Assembly: GCF_900177615.1 (NCBI RefSeq)
Contig: NZ_FXAP01000002.1
Location: 682,001 to 746,000, forward strand
Source of the DNA: Plantibacter flavus
GTDB lineage: Bacteria; Actinomycetota; Actinomycetes; Actinomycetales; Microbacteriaceae
DNA: 64,000 nucleotides
Direction: 5' to 3'
Shown: positions 41,871 to 50,231 of the stretch, piece by piece
How the letters are laid out: each line of letters starts with the position of its first letter
How positions within the stretch are numbered: the stretch's first letter is position 1
Program-made: the position numbers and the translations under genes
The notes under the pieces: generated by a model
Seen by the model: the letters and a program-made list of their open reading frames with translations, nothing else
Told to the model about the DNA's origin: nothing
The model's database searches: none

Positions 41871-42508
41871 CCACGATCGTCCTCATCGCGAAGGAGCCCG
41901 TCGCCGGGCGCGTGAAGACCCGCCTGCACCCGCCCTTCACGCTCGTGGAGGCGGCCTCGCTCGCGGCAGCCGCGATCGACGACACCCTGCGCGTGCTCGG
42001 CGAGGTGCCGGCGACGAAGCGGGTCCTGTTCTACCAGGGGACGACGCTTCCGGCGCGTGCCCGGGGATTCGACGTCGTCCCACAGCCGGAAGGGACGCTC
42101 GACGAGCGACTCGGCTGGCTGTTCGACCGGTACGACACACCCGTCCTCCTCGTCGGCATGGACACCCCGCAGCTCCAGTCGGGGCATCTGGCGGGGCCGT
42201 GCACTGACTGGCCCGACGACGTCGACTCCTGGTTCGGCCCGGCCGAGGACGGCGGCTTCTGGGCGCTCGGGATGCGGGAGCCCGACGGCGCGCTGATCCG
42301 GGGGGTCGCCATGTCTCAGGACGACACCGGTGCGCGCCAACTGGACCGTCTCCGCGCCGCAGGGCACCGGGTCGGCATGCTGCCGACGCTCCGCGACGTC
42401 GACACGGCCGCGGACGCCGATGTGGTTGCTACTGTGGCGCCTCGGACGGCGTTCTCGGAGCGGCTCCGCGAGCTGCGTGCCGGCGGTCGACCACCCGAAG
42501 GGCGATGA
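41867..42508 (+). CDS. DUF2064 (TIGR04282, CofC-like) protein
   Basis: The 213-residue protein starts VLIAKEPVAGRVKTRLHPPFT, the nucleotidyltransferase-like P-loop of DUF2064, with VGMDTPQLQ and FGPAEDGGFWALGM as the other conserved blocks. The family resembles nucleotidyltransferases of the CofC/GT-A fold and is usually found with GT2 proteins as here. Its last 80 bp overlap the convergent membrane gene. Confidence 0.88.
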   Translation: MTTIVLIAKEPVAGRVKTRLHPPFTLVEAASLAAAAIDDTLRVLGEVPATKRVLFYQGTTLPARARGFDVVPQPEGTLDERLGWLFDRYDTPVLLVGMDTPQLQSGHLAGPCTDWPDDVDSWFGPAEDGGFWALGMREPDGALIRGVAMSQDDTGARQLDRLRAAGHRVGMLPTLRDVDTAADADVVATVAPRTAFSERLRELRAGGRPPEGR

Positions 42509-42923
42509 CGACGACAACCGTCACCACGGCGATGCCGATCTCGAACCGGACGAGGTTCCCGAGGTAGTCCGACGGGAGGACCGTCGGGTTCGCGGTGCCG
42601 ATCGCCGCCTTCCAAGCGGCAGGCAGGACCACGATGGCCATGATCCCGCCGACCACCCCGGCGCCGGACAGGACGGCGCGCGTCCGGGCGCGGAGCCCCA
42701 GCTTCCGCAAGAGGACCGCTCCCGCGACCACGACGCCCGCGATGAGACCGTCGTGGACGACGAGCGCGCCGGCCAGCCAGAACGCGACGCCGGGATAGCG
42801 CACCGCGGGGATCTCCTGGACGAACAGTGCCAGGCCCACGATGATGATCGCGACGCCGAGCGCACCCAGCGTCCACCGGGTGCGACGGAATGGACGGTCG
42901 GATCGGATGGAGGACCCGTTCAT
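42429..42923 (-). CDS. Membrane protein coupled to the Mo-cofactor oxidoreductase
   Basis: The 164-residue product has four helices (TLGALGVAIIIVGLALFV, VAFWLAGALVVHDGLIAGVVV, GAGVVGGIMAIVVLPAAW, FEIGIAVVTVVVVIALRV). The ATG at 42923 overlaps the stop of the molybdenum enzyme gene (ATGA), so it is translated with it and may be a membrane partner. The 3' end overlaps the DUF2064 gene by 80 bp on the other strand. Function unknown. Confidence 0.75.
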   Translation of the reverse strand: MNGSSIRSDRPFRRTRWTLGALGVAIIIVGLALFVQEIPAVRYPGVAFWLAGALVVHDGLIAGVVVAGAVLLRKLGLRARTRAVLSGAGVVGGIMAIVVLPAAWKAAIGTANPTVLPSDYLGNLVRFEIGIAVVTVVVVIALRVVDRRHAARGAAPRTPSEAPQ

Positions 42924-44200
42924 GCGATCACCTCGATGCTGGACAGCCACTTCGTCTGCAGGACGCCGGGCCGGGAGGAACAGATGATCCGAGCCGGGTA
43001 GCCGTGATCGAGATCGAGTACCTGGCCGTCGAGCTCGAGCGCCACGAGGGTCGCGTCGTCGAGCACGAACTCGCTCGGCATGATCATCACCGTGTACTGG
43101 CTGCGTTGTTGCAGGCTCCGGACGCGGATCGTCGCATCCGCGGGGGCGTCGACGTGGGTCAGGAGGTCGCGCATGCGCACGCCCCGCCATCGGGCGCTCT
43201 GGCTCCACCCCTCGACGCAGGCGAGCGGGATGGTCTCCTCGACCTGCGGTAACGCCTCGAGCTCGGCCCGCGAGAAGGTCGCGGAGCGCTCACCGTACCG
43301 CACCTCGAGTGACCAGTCGTCGGCGGACGCCGCTTCGACGACCCCTGCCGACGCCGCGGTGTGGTTCACGGGGAGGCCCTGCGGACCGGTGCCCGGCAGC
43401 CGTGGGGCGAAGAACGCCAGCGGTCGCAGGATCGAGAAGCTCTGTCCGGCCGTGAAGAGGATGAGCGCGCCCGTCGCGACGGCGATCGTCGCGAAGAATC
43501 CGCGTCGGCCGAGTGCAGCCGACCGGTCGTCTGACGCGCCCTCGAGCGGCTGTGGTTCACGATCCACCCAGTGCGACAGTCGACCGGTCACGCCGCCCGG
43601 ACGCACGGCTGTGCCCGGGGCGTCGGGTCCGACCGGGTCGGACGGCCTCGGTTCGGCCGGGTCCGACCCGTCGCGGCGCCAGTACCGGGCGATGATGGGC
43701 AGTTTGACAGCGATGTGGAGTGCGAGCGAGCCGATGATCACGAACGAGAGGACGAAATGGAGTCGCCGGAACGAGAAGGGGAACCATGCGTACAGCTGAT
43801 AGGTGTTGAGCAGTCCGATGGTGATCTCCACGAGGGAGGCGGCGACGAACAGGGCGATCGAGGCGCGCTCCAGCAGGTGCAGCGGAGATCGCACCGGTGG
43901 TGACTGGAACAGCTCGGGGAAGACCGCGTGGAGTTTGCCGAGCAGGAGCGGGAAGCACGCGATCCCAGCGGTGACGTGGACGCCCTGGCTCACCTGGTAC
44001 AGCCAGACCGGCTTCGTGGGGAACACCATCCAGGGCAGGGGCTGCTGGAGGAAGTGGCTGTACATGCCGCTGAGGAAGCACACGACGAAGGCCAGCCCGA
44101 GCAGTCGTCCGAGGACCACGGCGCTTCGTGTCCGACGTGACGGTGACGCCACCGTCGCGCGTGCGCGATGCAGCGTCCGTTGCAGGCCTGATGCCACCAT
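42920..44200 (-). CDS. Membrane Mo-cofactor oxidoreductase fused to a cytochrome b-like domain
   Basis: The 426-residue fusion has four helices in the first 170 residues with His75, His91, His148 and His162, positioned as heme ligands of a cytochrome b561 or DUF4405-like unit, a linker, a fifth helix (237-255) and a sulfite oxidase-type domain (290-426) with LACVEGWSQSARWRG (Cys328 as Mo ligand) and LDLDHGYPARII. The enzyme probably faces outside and exchanges electrons with quinone through the heme domain. Substrate unknown; similarity to MsrP/YedY suggests sulfoxide or related reduction. Confidence 0.88.
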   Translation of the reverse strand: MVASGLQRTLHRARATVASPSRRTRSAVVLGRLLGLAFVVCFLSGMYSHFLQQPLPWMVFPTKPVWLYQVSQGVHVTAGIACFPLLLGKLHAVFPELFQSPPVRSPLHLLERASIALFVAASLVEITIGLLNTYQLYAWFPFSFRRLHFVLSFVIIGSLALHIAVKLPIIARYWRRDGSDPAEPRPSDPVGPDAPGTAVRPGGVTGRLSHWVDREPQPLEGASDDRSAALGRRGFFATIAVATGALILFTAGQSFSILRPLAFFAPRLPGTGPQGLPVNHTAASAGVVEAASADDWSLEVRYGERSATFSRAELEALPQVEETIPLACVEGWSQSARWRGVRMRDLLTHVDAPADATIRVRSLQQRSQYTVMIMPSEFVLDDATLVALELDGQVLDLDHGYPARIICSSRPGVLQTKWLSSIEVIA

Positions 44201-44304
44201 GTCGTCTCCGTCCGTGTGCCGCTCACGTTACGGACGCACAGGTACGGCCGTCGGGCGATGCGGTGACGAAGTCGTGACAGGATCAGCCCGCCGGGTGGAC
44301 CCGG

Positions 44305-45504
44305 TCAGTCGTGCGGACGCCCGCACGGGAGACGGATGTCGAAGCGGCATCCTCCGGGCACGTTCCGTGCGACGACGGTGCCCCCATGCGCCTCGACGAT
44401 GCCCCGGACGATCGCGAGTCCGAGACCGCCGCCCGTGAGCCCGTCGATCGTCGCGGTCCGGGCGGGATCACCGCGCCAGCCGGCGTCGAACACCCGCTCG
44501 AGGTCGTCTGACGGGATCCCGCTGCCCGTGTTCGTCACGCTCAGGGTCAGCTGACCGGCCTGTTCCTCGGCGGCGACGTCCACCGCGCCGCCGGGCGGGG
44601 TGTGCTGGACGGCGTTGACGAGCAGATTCGCGATCGCCCGGGAGAGCTCGCGGTCGTCCCCGATGATGATCGGCGACGACGGTTCACCGTGCGCCCGCAG
44701 ATCGACCTGTTGCCGGTCGGCCACGGCCTGCAGCTCACCGACCGCGTCACTGACGAGATCGGCCACCGAGATCGGCTCCAGGTGGAGTCGGAGGGCACCC
44801 GCTTGGATCCGTGACAGCTCGAAGAGGTCGTCGACCATGGTCGTCAGGCTCGCCACCTGACCGCGCATCAGGCGGTAGTACCGCGCCGGATCCTCGACGA
44901 GGCCGTCCTCGAGCGCCTCGGCCATGGCGCGGATGCCGGCGAGGGGTGTCCGCAGGTCGTGCGAGACGTGCGCCACGAGTGCCCGGCGTGCATCCTCCGC
45001 CGCCGCGGTCGCCGCCCTGGACTCCGTCAGCCGGTGCCCGGCGAGATCGAGCTCCGAGGCCAGACGAGCCAGCTCCGCGCTGTCGGCCGCACCGGGCAAC
45101 CCCGGTCGCTCCCGGCCGGGCGAAGCCCCGGTGGATGCTCCTGAGGAGCCGGCCTCCGCCGCCTGCGAACCGTCTCCCAGCGCGCGGGCGATGTCCGCCA
45201 GTTCCGCGCTGCGCCGGGTGAAGGCCAGACCGAGGAGGACGGCCGTGCCGAGGGAGACCACGCCTGAGATGGCGGCCATCGTCAGGACGACGGAGAGGTC
45301 GTGGGCCGAGACGTACATGGCCGAGGAGGCGAGCACCACCCCGAGCGCGACGGACAACAGGCCGGAGACGGAGACGACCCCCAATTGCACGAGCATCGAC
45401 GAACGCCTGGTCAAGCGGAGCGCAGCGAGACCGGCGACGGTGACCCCGGTCGCCGCGGCGAGCGCGATGCCGATGAGGATCAGGATGTCCTGGAACGGGA
45501 GCAC
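44305..45504 (-). CDS. Sensor histidine kinase
   Basis: The 399-residue kinase has three or four membrane helices in the first 95 residues, a Ser/Gly-rich linker, a HisKA domain with VSHDLRTPL (His182) and an HATPase_c domain with N box LLVNAVQH (Asn297), TGSGIP and GGGLGLAI. No extracellular sensor domain is seen, so it may sense the membrane. It follows the response regulator gene by 7 bp. The pair stands between the Mo enzyme and the methyltransferase genes and could control this cluster. Confidence 0.93.
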   Translation of the reverse strand: MLPFQDILILIGIALAAATGVTVAGLAALRLTRRSSMLVQLGVVSVSGLLSVALGVVLASSAMYVSAHDLSVVLTMAAISGVVSLGTAVLLGLAFTRRSAELADIARALGDGSQAAEAGSSGASTGASPGRERPGLPGAADSAELARLASELDLAGHRLTESRAATAAAEDARRALVAHVSHDLRTPLAGIRAMAEALEDGLVEDPARYYRLMRGQVASLTTMVDDLFELSRIQAGALRLHLEPISVADLVSDAVGELQAVADRQQVDLRAHGEPSSPIIIGDDRELSRAIANLLVNAVQHTPPGGAVDVAAEEQAGQLTLSVTNTGSGIPSDDLERVFDAGWRGDPARTATIDGLTGGGLGLAIVRGIVEAHGGTVVARNVPGGCRFDIRLPCGRPHD

Positions 45505-45511
45505 GGGGTCC

Positions 45512-46228
45512 TCAGAGGTCGAGACGGTAGCCGACGCCCCACACCGTGGCGAGGATCGTCGGTCTGGTCGGTTCTGTTTCGATCTTCTCGCGGACGCGCC
45601 GCACGGTCACCGTCACCGTCGACAGGTCGCCGAAGTCCCAGCCCCACACCGCGCGGAGCAGCTGTTCGCGGCTGAACGCCTGCCGGGGATGCTTGAGCAG
45701 GAAGGCGAAGAGGTCGAACTCCCTCGCCGACAGCGCCAGCGCCGTCCCGTCCCGTTCGACGGTCCGCGCGGAGGGGTCGAGGGTGAAGGGCCCGTGGCTG
45801 AAGGACGCCTCCGGGGTGAACTCCCCGATCACCCGACGCAGGATCGACTGGACCCGGAGGACCAGCTCCCTGGGCGAGAACGGCTTCGCGAGGTAGTCGT
45901 CCGCACCGGCTTCGAGCCCGGCGATCCGGTCCTCGGTCCCGCCGAGCGCGGTGAGCATGATGATCGGCATCGAGCGGAGCGCGCGAAGTCGGTGACACAC
46001 CTCCAGACCGTCGATACCCGGCAGCATCCGGTCGAGGACGACGAGGTCGGGTGCTCTGCGCGCTGCGATCTCGAGCGCCGTGAAGCCGTCCCTGGCGGTG
46101 TCGACGATGAATCCGGCGGCGCGCAGGTAGGACTCGGCGACCTCGAGGACGGTCGGATCGTCCTCGACGATCAGGATGCGTCGATCGGCGAGCAACGGAT
46201 CGGTCTCGGACGTCGGAAGGGAGGACAC
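45512..46228 (-). CDS. OmpR/PhoB-family response regulator
   Basis: The 238-residue protein has a receiver domain with acidic pocket EDD (22-24), phospho-acceptor Asp66 (VVLDRMLPG), Thr93 and Lys115 (LAKPFSPRE), and a C-terminal winged helix (FDLFAFLLKHPRQAFSREQLL, TVTVTVRRVREKI). GTG 46228 precedes the receiver domain; the frame open to 46408 is unsupported. It is paired with the histidine kinase 7 bp downstream. Confidence 0.94.
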   Translation of the reverse strand: MSSLPTSETDPLLADRRILIVEDDPTVLEVAESYLRAAGFIVDTARDGFTALEIAARRAPDLVVLDRMLPGIDGLEVCHRLRALRSMPIIMLTALGGTEDRIAGLEAGADDYLAKPFSPRELVLRVQSILRRVIGEFTPEASFSHGPFTLDPSARTVERDGTALALSAREFDLFAFLLKHPRQAFSREQLLRAVWGWDFGDLSTVTVTVRRVREKIETEPTRPTILATVWGVGYRLDL

Positions 46229-46338
46229 GGCCCTACCGTAGTTCGTCGGGACCGCAGGTTCCCACTCGGCGGGAAGCCGTCTCCGGTTCGTAAGGTCCCG
46301 CGCCGTCGCGTCGTCGTCGCCCGACCTAGCCTCGGAGG

Positions 46339-47043
46339 ATGTCCAGCCTGCTGACCAGTCGTCATCCCGGCACCGAGTCGGTGTTCGGGGCCGGCGGCCA
46401 CCTGCCATACGACCGTGCGCTGCTCGAGACCGTCGACCGCACCACGGTGCGGCTCGTGGAGGCGTTCAGCGCACACTCCGACGCCGACGAGCTGATCGAC
46501 GTCGCGTCGTTCACCGCAGCCGCCGACCCGGTCGACCTCGGTGTGCTCGGAGCGACGACGGGCGCCATGCTCGACCTCGGTTGCGGTCCTGGACGCATGG
46601 TCGAGGCCGCCGTCCGGCTCGGGCGCCAGGCACTCGGTGTCGACCTCTCGAGCGTCGCCTTGGAACTCGCGGCGCGGCGCGGTGCCCCGGTGCTCAGCGC
46701 GTCGGTGTTCGATCCGCTCCCCGACGAGGGACGGTGGGACACCGTGCTGCTCCTCGACGGCAACATCGGGATCGGCGGCGATCCCGACGTGCTGCTTCGA
46801 CGGACGCGAGCGCTCGTCCGTGACGCGCGGGACTCGCGCGTCGTCGTGGAGGCCTCCCGACGCGACGTCGATCGCCGGTTCGACGCGGTGGTCGTCGATG
46901 TCGACGGGTGCCGCAGCTCGGCGTTCCCGTGGGCGCAGCTCGGCTCCCTGGCCATCGCGCGAGTGGGCGCGCGGAACGGCTTCGGTGTCGCCCGTCGATG
47001 GCGCGCGGGCGGCCGGCGCTTCGTGGCGTTCGCACCATGTTGA
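46339..47043 (+). CDS. Class I SAM-dependent methyltransferase
   Basis: The 234-residue protein has motif I LDLGCGPGRM near residue 77, then GVDLSSVALELAA (motif II acidic end) and VLLLDGNIGIGGDP (motif IV). The N-terminal 60 residues are outside the fold. Overlaps the next gene by 7 bp. Placed with sugar and membrane genes, it may methylate a surface glycan or lipid, but the acceptor is unknown. Confidence 0.88.
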   Translation: MSSLLTSRHPGTESVFGAGGHLPYDRALLETVDRTTVRLVEAFSAHSDADELIDVASFTAAADPVDLGVLGATTGAMLDLGCGPGRMVEAAVRLGRQALGVDLSSVALELAARRGAPVLSASVFDPLPDEGRWDTVLLLDGNIGIGGDPDVLLRRTRALVRDARDSRVVVEASRRDVDRRFDAVVVDVDGCRSSAFPWAQLGSLAIARVGARNGFGVARRWRAGGRRFVAFAPC

Positions 47044-48419
47044 GCCGGGGGTCGAGGGGGTCGGCCGCGCGGAGTCTGAAGCCGGGGCGCACCCCCGACT
47101 CGTCGGACCACACCGCGGCCCGGATCGGCACCGCGATCGCCGTCCTGCTCATCGTTGCGGCGATCGCACTCCCTGGGCTCATCCCGCTGAACGTGCATGT
47201 GCGATCGTTCCCGCCACTGCACGCCGAGTGGGCGCCGCACGTCGGTTGGGGCTCGCTCCCCGCGGTCACGCTCGCTGTGTTCGCGCTGGTCTGCTCAGCC
47301 CGGATCGCCCAGCTCTCCCGCTGGCGGGTGCTCCTCGGGGTCGTCTTCGTGACGGCGTTCGTCTGGATGGTCTCCTTGGCGCTCGTCGACGGACCGGAAG
47401 GCCTCGGGAAGATCCTCGAGCATCCGTACGAGTACCTCGGACCCGCCCTGGCCATCACCGACATCCCCGCGATGCTGACGGAGTACGTCTCGCGGATCCC
47501 GCTCGACGCGAAGGACAACTGGCCCGTGCACCTCGCGGGGCATCCGCCGGCCGCCGTCCTGTTCTTCATCGGCCTCGTGCACCTCGGGCTCGGCTCGTGG
47601 CTGGCGAGCGGGCTGGTGGTGATCGTCCTGGCGTCCACCACCCCGGTCGCGGTCCTCATCACCCTGCGACGGCTCGGTGCCGAGTCCGCCGCCCGGGTGG
47701 CCGCCCCGTTCCTCGCGTTGGGACCGGTCGCGGTGTGGCAGGCGGTCTCCGGCGACGCCATGTTCGGCGCTGTCGCCGCGTGGGGGTTGTGCACACTCGC
47801 GTGTGCGGCGACCACCGGTGAGGTCCGGAGGCGGATCCTGTGGTCGCTCGCCGCCGGGCTACTGCTCGGAATCGCCGTGTTCCTGTCGTACGGGTTGGTG
47901 CTCCTCGGCGTCCTCGCACTCGCCGTGCTGTGGCTGGCGCGTTCGTGGTGGCCGCTGCCCATCGCGGCGGCGACGGCGTGCGTCGTCGCCGTCGTGTTCG
48001 CCGTGTTCGGATTCCGGTGGTGGGAGGCGTACCCGGTGCTCGTCGACCGGTACTGGGCCGGGATCGCGAGTCGCAGGCCGTTCTCCTACTGGGTCTGGGG
48101 CAATCTCGCGGCACTCGCCATCAGCGGCGGCCTGATCGTCGGTGCGTCGGTGGCGGTGGTCGTCCGGCGAATCCGCCGCCCGTTCCCGGTCGGGGCCGTG
48201 CGTGTCGTGGTCGTGCTGACCGCGGCGGCGGCGCTCACCATCCTGTTCGCCGACCTGTCGATGATGAGCAAAGCGGAGGTCGAACGGATCTGGGTGCCGT
48301 TCGTGCCGTGGTTGCTCATCGGCACGGCACTGCTTCCGGAACGCCTCCGGCGCCCGGCGCTGGGCGTGCAACTCGGCACGGCCTTGGTCGTCCAGCACCT
48401 GTTGCTCACTGGCTGGTGA
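47037..48419 (+). CDS. Multi-spanning membrane protein, probable GT-C glycosyltransferase
   Basis: The 460-residue protein has around 11 transmembrane helices. The first external loop holds NWPVHLAGHPPAAVLFF, resembling the conserved acidic or HPP-type segment of GT-C mannosyltransferases and DUF2029 proteins. ATG 47037 overlaps the methyltransferase stop. With the GT2 and DUF2064 genes nearby it probably uses a polyprenyl-phosphate sugar outside the membrane. Assignment is by topology and context. Confidence 0.68.
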   Translation: MLSRGSRGSAARSLKPGRTPDSSDHTAARIGTAIAVLLIVAAIALPGLIPLNVHVRSFPPLHAEWAPHVGWGSLPAVTLAVFALVCSARIAQLSRWRVLLGVVFVTAFVWMVSLALVDGPEGLGKILEHPYEYLGPALAITDIPAMLTEYVSRIPLDAKDNWPVHLAGHPPAAVLFFIGLVHLGLGSWLASGLVVIVLASTTPVAVLITLRRLGAESAARVAAPFLALGPVAVWQAVSGDAMFGAVAAWGLCTLACAATTGEVRRRILWSLAAGLLLGIAVFLSYGLVLLGVLALAVLWLARSWWPLPIAAATACVVAVVFAVFGFRWWEAYPVLVDRYWAGIASRRPFSYWVWGNLAALAISGGLIVGASVAVVVRRIRRPFPVGAVRVVVVLTAAAALTILFADLSMMSKAEVERIWVPFVPWLLIGTALLPERLRRPALGVQLGTALVVQHLLLTGW

Positions 48420-48432
48420 GGCGTCGGATCGG

Positions 48433-50082
48433 TCAGAGCCCCCGCGACACCGCGGCAGCCGCTGCGAGCCACGCCCGCTGCGTGCTCGACCGCAGAGTGT
48501 CGTGACGGATGACGCCGTTCTTCAACGCGGGATCGAAGGGCACGACGACCACGTCGCGCACGTAGGGACGGAAGTCCTCGGCGTACGCGTTGGCGATCGA
48601 CGTGTCCTTGGCCTCGGCCTCGGAGACGATGACGACGGCGTTGCGCGCGAGTTCAGCACCGCGCTCGCTCACCCGGCTGACGGCGGTGAGGGTGAGTCGC
48701 GCGCCCTCCTTCTTGTCCTCGACCGTCGTGGTCGGGATGACGAGCTGGTCGGTCAGCTCCACCATGCGGCGCCAGTTGGGGGCGCCGGCCGAGTTGCCCG
48801 AGTCCATGACGATCAGGCGGTAGTACTTCGCGAGGACACGATGGACGAGGTCGACCTCGTCGGCGGTCACCACGTGCTCGCCGTCGGCCGCTGATCGCAG
48901 GACCTCGTACTTGTCGCCGGGCTGGTGGTGGACGAACCGCGACAGGTCGGCTCGCTCGGCGCCGGGGGAGAGGAGGTCGCCCGCCGCGGCGAGGAGGTCG
49001 AGGACGGTCGAGTCGTGCCCGCCCTGTTCGGTCCGCCAGCCGAGCGTGCCCATGGTCTCGTTGTTGTCCCAGGCTGCGACACCGCCACCGCCATACCGGG
49101 CGAAGACGGACGACAGGTTGACGACGGTCGGCGTCTTGTTGGCGCCGCCCTTCTGGTTCGCGACGGAGATGGTGCGACGCCTCGGGAAGTGACGTGACAC
49201 GGCGTGGACGTCGTCGCGCTCGGCGCGCTCGCTCGCGGACGGCGGCACCGAGAAGCCGAGCTTGTTGAGCAGGCCGGCGAGCCCGTGCTGTGCCGGGCCG
49301 ATCGTGGGCGGCGCGAGGAACGATGGTGCATCGCGCAGGTCTCGTCGATCGGTGGCGGTCGGCTGGCCCGGAATCTGCTGCTGCTGCGCGGCGAACGGGG
49401 GTTGCTGCTGCGCGGGCGCGGGCGGCGGTGCCTGCACCGACCGCTGGGCCGGGACCGCGCGCTGCGCTGGCACCGGCTGCTGCGCGTTCGGCTGGTTCGA
49501 GACCGGCTGGTTCGAGATCGGCTGGAACGGCGGTGTGTCGAACGCGGGCTGCTGCACGGTCGGGTGCTGCGGCGGGACGGGCTGCGGTGTCGTGGGCGCC
49601 TGCGGGTTCGCGGAGACCGGTGGCGTGGGCTGCGCCGGGACCGGCGCAGCCGTCGACGGCTGGGCGGGGGCGGCGCGGGGCGGTGTCTGCGGCTGAGCAG
49701 GGGCCGGACGCGCGGGTGCCGGCTGGGAGGGCGCGGGCGGTGGCGCCTGGATGAGCGGCACGCGTTGTGCCGTTGCGGGCGGTGGCGTGGTCCGTTGCGC
49801 GGTGCGCGCTGGCGCTGCGGACTGTGGTTCCTCCTGCAGTTCGCCGTCGACACCGACGAGGAGCACGGTGACGCTCGTCGGGTCGGTCACCGTCACGCGG
49901 ATCGGTCGACCCGACTTCCGGGCCTCCGCCTGCATCAGTTCGACGAGCTGGCGGCGGGCCGTTCCCTCGTCGGTGGCGGTCAGGTACTGCTCGGCGGTGC
50001 CGACGCGGAACACGCCGGAATTGTCCGCCAGCAGCGATGCCGTCATCGGCGGGAAGTCCTGTATCGAGGCCTTGTCGATCAT
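48433..50082 (-). CDS. Proline-rich MinD/ParA-like ATPase with altered P-loop
   Basis: The 549-residue protein has a short N-terminal domain (residues 1-80), a long Pro/Ala/Gln-rich disordered region (about 90-260) and a C-terminal MinD/ParA domain with NQKGGANKTP (Lys311 onward). The usual KGGxGKT has Asn in place of the Gly before Lys. Other blocks are VVNLSSVFARYGG, AAWDNNETMGTLGWRT and a LIVMDSGNSAGAPNW strand. The layout resembles EspI of type VII secretion loci and similar Microbacteriaceae proteins. The start is ATG 50082. Confidence 0.8.
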   Translation of the reverse strand: MIDKASIQDFPPMTASLLADNSGVFRVGTAEQYLTATDEGTARRQLVELMQAEARKSGRPIRVTVTDPTSVTVLLVGVDGELQEEPQSAAPARTAQRTTPPPATAQRVPLIQAPPPAPSQPAPARPAPAQPQTPPRAAPAQPSTAAPVPAQPTPPVSANPQAPTTPQPVPPQHPTVQQPAFDTPPFQPISNQPVSNQPNAQQPVPAQRAVPAQRSVQAPPPAPAQQQPPFAAQQQQIPGQPTATDRRDLRDAPSFLAPPTIGPAQHGLAGLLNKLGFSVPPSASERAERDDVHAVSRHFPRRRTISVANQKGGANKTPTVVNLSSVFARYGGGGVAAWDNNETMGTLGWRTEQGGHDSTVLDLLAAAGDLLSPGAERADLSRFVHHQPGDKYEVLRSAADGEHVVTADEVDLVHRVLAKYYRLIVMDSGNSAGAPNWRRMVELTDQLVIPTTTVEDKKEGARLTLTAVSRVSERGAELARNAVVIVSEAEAKDTSIANAYAEDFRPYVRDVVVVPFDPALKNGVIRHDTLRSSTQRAWLAAAAAVSRGL

Positions 50083-50174
50083 GCTCTCACTCCTTCGCGG
50101 CGGGGGTGAACCCGTCCCCACTATGCCTTAGTGCGGCGCATGTCGGATTTCCGGCCCCAGCCGAGACGGCTCGC

Positions 50175-50231
50175 CGAGAGTGCTCGTTCGGTCGTCTCCG
50201 GCGGCATCAGCGAGCGGAATGGGCACTCTCG
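50175..50231. repeat. Palindromic repeat element, copy E
   Basis: CGAGAGTGCTCGTTCGGTC at the left and GAGCGGAATGGGCACTCTCG at the right. It contains the stop codon of the minus-strand nuclease-like gene (tail V-E-S-A-H-S-A-R) and lies between it and the MinD-like gene. The centre shares GGTCGTCTC with copy F. Confidence 0.75.
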
